Of a DNA stretch of 10,814 nt, positions 6,349 to 10,814 are shown piece after piece. The stretch's first letter is position 1. The number at the start of each line of letters is the position of its first letter. The translations under genes were made by a program, and so were the position numbers. Origin of the DNA: a bacterium (GTDB lineage: Bacteria; Patescibacteriota; JABMPQ01; JAQVVF01); contig JAUWOX010000026.1 of NCBI GenBank assembly GCA_030611905.1, positions 1 to 10,814 of the forward strand. The letters run 5' to 3'. The notes beneath the pieces are model-generated. The model was not told where the DNA came from. It was given only the letters and a program-made list of their open reading frames with translations, and did not search any database.

Positions 6349-7980
6349 ATGAAACCAATCTATATAGAAGAAGACGAAGAAATTACGTCAGTTGTTGATA
6401 AAATAAAAAATGTCGAAGAAAAAGACATTGAGTTGATATTTCCTAAAAAATCTCCATTAATTAGGAGTATTGTTAATCTTAAAATTTTAAAAAGACAATC
6501 GGAGTCTTTAGAAAAAAATATAACAGTATCTACTTCCGATGTGATTGGAAAAGCATTAGCCCAAAGAGCAAAATTAAACATTAGCAATAAGGGAAAGATA
6601 AAAACGCCAATTAAAACAGAAAAAAAAGAAAGAGCATCTAGCATCAATGTTCCAGAAGAAGTTTTGACAAAGAATATTGAAAAACTAAAAAAAGTTCCTA
6701 CTCCGGAGATAAATAAACCGGATTATACAAAAATAAGAAAAGAAGCAAAACAAAAAAAGATCGAAACGCTAAAGGAGAGATTCCAAAAAAGACAAAAATC
6801 CAAATTAGTTTTATTGCCCAGCTTTACCGGCAAAATATTGATAATTTTTTTTATCGCATGTTTCATTATTGGAATGATATCAGTTATTTTTTTCTTACCC
6901 CAAGCCACTGTTCTCGTTAGTCCTAAAACTGAACCATTCTCTCATTCCCTAGAAACGACTTTAGTTAAAGATTCAGAAAAAGCCAATCCATCGGAAAAAA
7001 TCATCTCTTATGAAGTGACATCGTCACAAAAAAGCAGCGAAGCAAAAACATTTCCAGCAACTGGCGAAAGAGATATCGGCCAGAAGGCCAAGGGCCAAAT
7101 TATTATTTACAATAAATATTCCTCGAGCTCACAGCCGTTAGTGGCTTCCACTCGATTCATAGCAGACAGCGGAGAACTTTATCGATTAACGCAAGATATT
7201 GAAATACCCGGAGCCAAGATCAAAGAAGGCCAAACGGTTTCAGGAAGAATTACCGCCACTATTGAAGCTGATGAAGCAGGCGAAGAATATAATCTTGAAT
7301 CGGAAACCCCTTTTACTATTCCAGGTCTATCGCCTGAAAAACAAGAAGACATTAAGGCGGCTAGCCTGGATCCAATTTCCGGTGGAGATTCTCGTAAGAT
7401 AAATATTATTACTAGCGAAGACCTCAAAAAAGCGAAAGAATTGTTATTAGAAGAAATAGTTCAAAAAACAGTAGAAGATCTTACAGAAAAAGTTCCCGAA
7501 GGAAAAACAATTATCAAGGGAGCAATTAAAAACGAAATTATTGATTCTGAAACAAATGGAGAAGAAGATAAAGAAACCAAGGATTTTAAAATGTCCATAA
7601 CAGCTAAGTCCAGTGTTCCTATAGTCTCAAGAGAGGAATTGAATAAAATATTGTTTGATGATGCTAAGAACTTTTTACCGAAAAATAAAAAACTGTTAGA
7701 TGAAAATTTTGATGATGGAATAGAATATGAAAAAGAGCTGGAAAATACTGAAGAAGGAGAAATTAAATTAAAAATAAGTTTAAATAAAAAAATATTTACC
7801 GAAATCAACCAAGAAGAAATAAGAAAAAATATTTCAGGAAAAGACACAATCGAAACTAAAGAATACTTGATGACTAATCCATACATCTATAAAGCCGAAA
7901 TAATGCTCTGGCCATTCTGGGTAAAAAAGGTTCCTAGAATAAAAAACAAGATAAAAATCATAGAAAAACAGCTTGAATAA
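6349..7980 (+). CDS. Bitopic membrane protein with baseplate J-like extracytoplasmic region
   Basis: 543 residues in three parts. Residues 1-~75 form a predicted alpha/beta unit (MKPIYIEEDEEITSVVDKI, then DIELIFPKKSPLIRSIVNLK) like the N-terminal part of related CPR and actinobacterial proteins I recall. Residues ~76-161 are a Lys-rich, likely disordered cytoplasmic linker. A single membrane span lies at 163-183. The C-terminal ~360 residues should be outside the membrane. They include a beta-rich stretch (about 235-340) with QIIIYNKYSSSSQPLVAST, RFIADSGELYRL and ADEAGEEYNL, which matches the baseplate J/gp47-like pattern. Several E/K-rich repeats follow. There is no cleavable signal peptide. 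It lies 96 bases after the FtsA-like gene, so the two may form an envelope module. True phage origin is unlikely: no other tail genes are present and the membrane span argues against it. Function is unknown. Confidence 0.8.
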   Translation: MKPIYIEEDEEITSVVDKIKNVEEKDIELIFPKKSPLIRSIVNLKILKRQSESLEKNITVSTSDVIGKALAQRAKLNISNKGKIKTPIKTEKKERASSINVPEEVLTKNIEKLKKVPTPEINKPDYTKIRKEAKQKKIETLKERFQKRQKSKLVLLPSFTGKILIIFFIACFIIGMISVIFFLPQATVLVSPKTEPFSHSLETTLVKDSEKANPSEKIISYEVTSSQKSSEAKTFPATGERDIGQKAKGQIIIYNKYSSSSQPLVASTRFIADSGELYRLTQDIEIPGAKIKEGQTVSGRITATIEADEAGEEYNLESETPFTIPGLSPEKQEDIKAASLDPISGGDSRKINIITSEDLKKAKELLLEEIVQKTVEDLTEKVPEGKTIIKGAIKNEIIDSETNGEEDKETKDFKMSITAKSSVPIVSREELNKILFDDAKNFLPKNKKLLDENFDDGIEYEKELENTEEGEIKLKISLNKKIFTEINQEEIRKNISGKDTIETKEYLMTNPYIYKAEIMLWPFWVKKVPRIKNKIKIIEKQLE

Positions 7981-8010
7981 GCCAAAAAAGCATTAATTTA
8001 AAGAAATTTA

Positions 8011-8039
8011 TTGACAGGGGGGTAATTACCATATATAAT
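8011..8039 (+). promoter_or_regulatory. Perfect-consensus promoter of the infA-rpoA cluster with palindromic spacer
   Basis: TTGACA (8011-8016) and TATAAT (8034-8039) match the sigma70 consensus at 12 of 12 bases with an ideal 17-bp spacer. Initiation is expected near 8046, giving a leader of about 40 bases before infA. The spacer holds the exact 10-bp palindrome GGTAATTACC (8021-8030), where a dimeric repressor would block polymerase. This is the strongest promoter in the window. Confidence 0.9.
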
Positions 8040-8058
8040 AAGAACAAGATTAAATTTT

Positions 8059-8077
8059 AGTTTAACCTGGTTAAACT
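8059..8077 (+). promoter_or_regulatory. Inverted repeat in the infA leader
   Basis: AGTTTAACC (8059-8067) and GGTTAAACT (8069-8077) are exact reverse complements around a single T. It lies about +13 to +31 of the predicted transcript and ends 9 bases before the infA ATG. As DNA it is a 19-bp operator-like site. As RNA it can fold with a 7-bp stem and CCTGG loop. Either could control infA expression. Confidence 0.65.
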
Positions 8078-8086
8078 CTTTTCTTT

Positions 8087-8329
8087 ATGCCTAAAAAAAA
8101 TACTCCGAGTGAGTCAAAGAAAAAGAACATTATTGAAACGCAAGGAACAGTTGTTGAAAATCTTCCTAATGCTACTTTCAAGATTAAGCTAGAAAATGGA
8201 CATGAAGTATTCGGCTATGCGTCGGGAAAAATGAAAATGTATTTTATTAAATTATTGCCCGGCGATAAGGTTTTAATAGAGCTTACCCCTTATGATTTAT
8301 CAAAGGGAAGGATTACTAGACGTCTTTGA
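8087..8329 (+). CDS. infA: Translation initiation factor IF-1
   Basis: 80 residues, against 72 in E. coli; the extra residues are a Lys/Ser-rich N-terminal tail (MPKKNTPSESKKKN). The OB-fold S1-like sequence is clear: IETQGTVVENLPNATFKIKLENGHEVFGYASGKMKM, then LLPGDKVLIELTPYDLSKGRI. IF-1 binds the 30S A site and helps IF-2 and IF-3 set up initiation. The start is the only ATG that keeps the domain whole, and no Shine-Dalgarno precedes it. It ends in TGA at the normal family length, which shows that UGA is a stop here. It is first in the infA-rpmJ-rpsM-rpsK-rpsD-rpoA cluster, behind a perfect promoter. The usual upstream partners secY, adk and map are absent. Confidence 0.97.
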   Translation: MPKKNTPSESKKKNIIETQGTVVENLPNATFKIKLENGHEVFGYASGKMKMYFIKLLPGDKVLIELTPYDLSKGRITRRL

Positions 8330-8362
8330 TTAAATTTAACATTTAATCATTAGTCTTTAAAC

Positions 8363-8385
8363 AATTAACTTATCGAAAGTTAATT
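8363..8385 (+). repeat. Hairpin in the infA-rpmJ gap
   Basis: AATTAACTT (8363-8371) pairs perfectly with AAGTTAATT (8377-8385) around ATCGA: a 9-bp AT-rich stem and 5-base loop, 14 bases before the rpmJ ATG. There is no T-tract. It could be an RNA processing or attenuation element within the operon, or chance in AT-rich sequence. Confidence 0.5.
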
Positions 8386-8399
8386 ATTAATTATTCAAT

Positions 8400-8513
8400 A
8401 TGAAAGTTCGCGCTTCAGTAAAAAAAATGTGTAATAAATGTAAAGTAGTCCGCCGAAAAGGAAGAGTCTATATTATTTGCGAAAATCCTAAACACAAACA
8501 AAGACAAGGATAA
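8400..8513 (+). CDS. rpmJ: Large-subunit ribosomal protein bL36
   Basis: 37 residues, starting MKVRASVKKMCNKCKVVRRKG and ending NPKHKQRQG, the full length of the short bL36 family. The zinc ribbon is intact: Cys11, Cys14, Cys27 and His32, so this is the zinc-binding (C+) form. bL36 binds 23S rRNA late in 50S assembly. It lies 70 bases after infA and 22 bases before rpsM, its standard place. The ATG at 8400 has no Shine-Dalgarno, and the stop is TAA at 8511-8513. Confidence 0.97.
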   Translation: MKVRASVKKMCNKCKVVRRKGRVYIICENPKHKQRQG

Positions 8514-8535
8514 TAAAATTAACTAAAGCAAACGA

Positions 8536-8925
8536 ATGGCAAGAATAGCAGGAATAACAATTCCTCAAGAAAAAAGAATAGATGTCGCTTTGACATATAT
8601 TTATGGCATTGGAAATTCTTTAAGCGAAAAGATATTAAAGAATACAAATATTAAGCGCAACAAAAAAGCGAAAGAACTAACAACTGATGAAATTAATACT
8701 TTAAAAAATTTGATTGAGAAAAAACACAAGGTTGAAGGCGATCTTCGTCGAGATAACATGATCAATATAAAAAGATTAAAAGAAATCAATTGTTATAAGG
8801 GTTCCAGGCATGCAAAAAATTTGCCCGTCCATGGACAAAGAACCAAAACAAATTCCAGAACAGTTCGTGGCAATATTAGAAGAACTGCCGGCAGCGGTAG
8901 AAGACCATCAGCCGAGAAAACTTAA
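8536..8925 (+). CDS. rpsM: Small-subunit ribosomal protein uS13
   Basis: 129 residues, slightly longer than E. coli (118). It starts MARIAGITIPQEKRI with the helix-two-turn-helix GIG at 24-26. The family signature LPVHGQRTKTNSRT spans residues 96-109. uS13 sits in the 30S head, contacts uS19, takes part in bridges to the 50S, and reaches the P-site tRNA with its basic C-tail. The tail here (TVRGNIRRTAGSGRRPSAEKT, from 109 on) departs from the usual RKGPRKTVAGKK but stays basic. The 17-base gap to rpsK and 22-base gap from rpmJ indicate one transcript. It has an ATG start without a Shine-Dalgarno. Confidence 0.97.
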   Translation: MARIAGITIPQEKRIDVALTYIYGIGNSLSEKILKNTNIKRNKKAKELTTDEINTLKNLIEKKHKVEGDLRRDNMINIKRLKEINCYKGSRHAKNLPVHGQRTKTNSRTVRGNIRRTAGSGRRPSAEKT

Positions 8926-8942
8926 ATTAATGAACTAATATA

Positions 8943-9338
8943 ATGGCTAAAATTTCACCGAAAAAAAATACTAAGAAAAAACCCCTTCGAAAAATAAGCA
9001 AAGGACGTGCTTATATTCTATCAACTTACAATAATACGCATATTTCATTGGCTGATTTAAATGGAAATGTGATTTGCTGGAGCAATGCAGGTGCGCTAGG
9101 CTTTAAGGGCGCTAAAAGATCTACTCCTTATGCTGCTACCGAGATTGTCAGGAACGTTATTGAAAAAGTACGCCCTACGGGCCTTAGTGAAGTTGAGGTT
9201 TTTGTGAAGGGAATCGGGGGCGGAAGAGAAGCTGCAATTAGAGCACTAAGCTCGCAAGGAATAAATATATTATCAATTAAAGACATTACGCCCATTCCTC
9301 ACAATGGTTGTCGTCCTCGCAAGGTTCGACGGGTTTAA
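8943..9338 (+). CDS. rpsK: Small-subunit ribosomal protein uS11
   Basis: 131 residues, normal length. A Lys-rich N-tail (1-20) is followed by the conserved core YILSTYNNTHISLADLNGN, the segment VKGIGGGREAAIRAL (88-102) and the C-terminal TPIPHNGCRPRKVRRV (116-131). uS11 lies on the 30S platform near the mRNA exit and helps shape the E-site path. Asn121-Gly122 corresponds to the site that is deamidated to isoaspartate in E. coli S11. It is the fourth gene of the cluster, 17 bases after rpsM and 23 before rpsD. No Shine-Dalgarno is visible. Confidence 0.98.
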   Translation: MAKISPKKNTKKKPLRKISKGRAYILSTYNNTHISLADLNGNVICWSNAGALGFKGAKRSTPYAATEIVRNVIEKVRPTGLSEVEVFVKGIGGGREAAIRALSSQGINILSIKDITPIPHNGCRPRKVRRV

Positions 9339-9361
9339 AATATCGGCGTTAATTAACTTCT

Positions 9362-9982
9362 ATGCTAGAGAAAAAATGTAAAAAATGTCGTCGTTATGGA
9401 GAGAAGCTCTTTTTAAAGGGAGATCGTTGTAGTACTCCTAAATGCGCCTTAACTAGACGAAATTATGCTCCCGGCATCCATGGACCTAAGGGAGAACCAA
9501 GATTATCAGAATATGGTACTCAGCTATACGGGAAGCAAAAAGCTAAAAAGATTTATGGTACAAGAGAAAAGCAATTTAAAAATTATTTTACCAAAGCAAA
9601 TAAACAAGAAGGCGTTACCGGTGAAAAACTCGCCCAATTACTAGAAAGCCGACTTGACAATGTTATTTTTCGCCTAGGTTTTGCCAAATCAAGAACGTTA
9701 GCCCGCCAATTAGTTAATCATGGCCATATCCAGGTGAATGATCGTTCGGTTAACATACCTTCTTATCAAATTAAATTAAATGAAGTAATCAAAGTAAAAG
9801 ACGGTTCTAAAAAGAATAAGTATTTTCAAATAATTCCAAAAACTATAGTCAAGGATGAAGTTCCTAAATGGCTGGAAATTGACACGACAAATCTTCTAGG
9901 AAAAGTTGTTGGCTTGCCTACACAAGCAGATATGGACAGATCAATAAATTTAAAACAGATTATTGAATTTTACAGTAAATAG
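9362..9982 (+). CDS. rpsD: Small-subunit ribosomal protein uS4, zinc-binding form
   Basis: 206 residues, full length. The N-terminus has the C+ zinc site Cys6-x2-Cys9 and Cys23-x4-Cys28, then the conserved NYAPGIHG (34-41) and the segment from 51 to 66 (YGTQLYGKQKAKKIYG). The S4 RNA-binding domain is at about 94-146 (LESRLDNVIFRLGFAKSR, LVNHGHIQVNDR). uS4 nucleates 30S 5'-domain assembly and in E. coli represses the alpha operon; whether it does so here is unknown. The N-terminus starts MLEKKCKKC, about three residues shorter ahead of the first Cys than usual, and an in-frame stop at 9350-9352 rules out an upstream start. It ends in TAG. Confidence 0.97.
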   Translation: MLEKKCKKCRRYGEKLFLKGDRCSTPKCALTRRNYAPGIHGPKGEPRLSEYGTQLYGKQKAKKIYGTREKQFKNYFTKANKQEGVTGEKLAQLLESRLDNVIFRLGFAKSRTLARQLVNHGHIQVNDRSVNIPSYQIKLNEVIKVKDGSKKNKYFQIIPKTIVKDEVPKWLEIDTTNLLGKVVGLPTQADMDRSINLKQIIEFYSK

Positions 9983-9983
9983 T

Positions 9984-10041
9984 AAATAGAAAACAGGGAA
10001 TAGTACGAACAAAGAATAACTATTTTCTATTTTCTATTTTC
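9984..10041 (+). repeat. Heptamer tandem repeat and hairpin between rpsD and rpoA
   Basis: Three exact tandem copies of TATTTTC fill 10021-10041. AAATAGAAAA (9984-9993) is exactly complementary to TTTTCTATTT at both 10023-10032 and 10030-10039, and AATAGT (9999-10004) pairs with ACTATT (10019-10024). The transcript can therefore fold in more than one register about 20 bases before the rpoA start. The 78-base gap holds no gene and no clear promoter. Confidence 0.6.
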
Positions 10042-10060
10042 TAATAACTAATTTAAAATC

Positions 10061-10814
10061 ATGGAAGAAATAACTCTACCAACTAAAATATCACTTGAAA
10101 AAGAAAAAAACATGGAAGCTACGGTTGCAATTGAACCATGCTTCCCTGGCTATGGAACAACTTTAGGAAATGCCCTAAGAAGAGTATTACTTTCGTCCTT
10201 GCCTGGCGCAGCCATCACCGCAATAAAAATAAAAAAAGTTGAACATGAATTTACTGCGATTGAACATATCAAAGAAAGCGTAATTGATATTATTCTTAAT
10301 ATTAAAAAAGTAAGAATTAAATCATTTTCTGATAAACCAGTTAAATTAATATTGGAACACAAAGGAAGTGGGTCAATAACCGCCAAAGATATAAAAGCCA
10401 ACTCAGACATTGAAGTTATGAATCCTGACCGACTCATCGCCCAAGCAACTCATAAAGATGCTGATTTTAAAATGGAATTAATTGCCGAAAAAGGAATGGG
10501 CTATTTACCAATAGAACAGCGCGATGGCAAAAATCTAGAAATCGGCATGATTGCTATCGATGCTATTTTTTCACCGATTCAAGCAGTTGGCTATAAAGTA
10601 GAAGATACTCGAGTTGGACAAAGAACAAATTATGATAAACTTATCCTTAATTTGAAAACTGATGGAACTATTACTCCGCTAGATGCTGTTGCTAAAGCAG
10701 GAAGAATACTCGTTGATCAATTCTCCATTTTAGCCGGTAAGGAAAAAATTGAAAAGACAATAAAAGAAACTAAAAAAGAAGCAGAAAAACCTAGAAAAGA
10801 AAAAGAAGAAGAAA
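10061..10814 (+). CDS. rpoA: DNA-directed RNA polymerase alpha subunit (3'-truncated by the window)
   Basis: 251 complete codons are visible and the frame is still open at the last base. Alpha dimerises and nucleates assembly of RNA polymerase with beta and beta'. The N-terminal domain is complete: the dimerisation motif GYGTTLGNALRRVLLSSLPGA is at 30-50, NPDRLIA at about 121-127, and the conserved block VEDTRVGQRTNYDKLILNLKTDG spans 180-202. A Lys/Glu-rich linker begins near residue 227. The C-terminal DNA-binding domain would lie outside the window. The start is ATG at 10061, chosen because it gives the normal length ahead of the dimerisation motif; no Shine-Dalgarno is seen. It is the last visible gene of the infA cluster, and rplQ would be the expected next gene. 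Confidence 0.97.
   Translation, partial: MEEITLPTKISLEKEKNMEATVAIEPCFPGYGTTLGNALRRVLLSSLPGAAITAIKIKKVEHEFTAIEHIKESVIDIILNIKKVRIKSFSDKPVKLILEHKGSGSITAKDIKANSDIEVMNPDRLIAQATHKDADFKMELIAEKGMGYLPIEQRDGKNLEIGMIAIDAIFSPIQAVGYKVEDTRVGQRTNYDKLILNLKTDGTITPLDAVAKAGRILVDQFSILAGKEKIEKTIKETKKEAEKPRKEKEEE

Noticed and set aside
7461..7886. Minus-strand 141-residue open frame
   Set aside because: It is the shadow of the Lys/Glu-rich baseplate-J-like gene; the Ser/Phe/Ile-rich product is typical of antisense to such sequence.
6400..7980. Phage tail or contractile injection system from the baseplate-J likeness
   Set aside because: There is a membrane span and long cytoplasmic tail, and no sheath, tube or other tail gene is present.
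7967..7995. Terminator after the baseplate-J-like gene
   Set aside because: GCTT/AAGC around the stop codon gives only a 4-bp stem and has an A-run, not a T-tract, after it.
8327..8353. UGA read as glycine, extending infA
   Set aside because: Reading through adds a short tail (GLNLTFNH) beyond the normal IF-1 end, and no in-frame TGA occurs inside any conserved gene here.
8363..9358. Shared word AATTAACT before rpmJ (8363), rpsM (8517) and rpsD (9351)
   Set aside because: Its distance to the start codons varies (about 29, 11 and 3 bases) and it is the kind of word expected by chance in AT-rich gaps.
1..10814. CRISPR array, tRNA, rRNA or transposase gene
   Set aside because: I saw no regularly spaced repeats of suitable length, no cloverleaf-like T-loop sequence and no transposase motif.

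Overview
The window is AT-rich (about one third GC by eye), and every coding region I can support is on the + strand. It looks like a Candidate Phyla Radiation (Patescibacteria) genome, probably in the Parcubacteria-like part. The reasons are: a short AlaRS with no C-terminal C-Ala domain; an FtsA/PilM-like ATPase next to a baseplate-J-like membrane protein, a pair I recall from CPR genomes; no Shine-Dalgarno sequence at any visible start; and intergenic GC-rich palindromes of a kind common in these genomes. The phylum-level placement is inference. The code is standard: infA ends in TGA at the normal family length, so UGA is not read as Gly as it is in Gracilibacteria/SR1.

Layout. 1-882 is the 3' end of a VirD4/TraG-like coupling ATPase, closed by a clear rho-independent terminator (953-979). 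A promoter whose -35 lies in that terminator's T-tract then drives mnmA, a 69-residue coiled-coil protein and alaS (1013-4144), with the start point predicted almost on the mnmA ATG. Next come a palindrome-rich gap (4145-4294), an unrecognised 140-residue protein (4295-4717) and a second, denser palindromic gap (4718-4995). An FtsA/PilM-family ATPase (4996-6252) and a bitopic protein with a baseplate-J-like extracytoplasmic region (6349-7980) follow. A perfect-consensus sigma70-type promoter (8011-8039) then starts the translation/transcription cluster infA-rpmJ-rpsM-rpsK-rpsD-rpoA, and rpoA runs off the right edge.

How the genes fit together. mnmA and alaS both act on tRNA (U34 thiolation and alanine charging). 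The FtsA-like protein and the bitopic protein probably form an envelope module, with topology like PilM-PilN. The last six genes are the conserved alpha-operon block, here separated from the spc-operon genes (secY, adk, map) that often precede infA and given its own strong promoter. The most interesting signals are regulatory: a 10-bp palindrome inside the spacer of the perfect promoter, a second inverted repeat in the infA leader, a near-leaderless mnmA, and a perfect 15-bp-arm inverted repeat just before the unrecognised gene. I see no CRISPR array, tRNA, rRNA or transposase gene. I found no convincing new multi-gene system; the best lead is the FtsA-like/baseplate-J-like pair.
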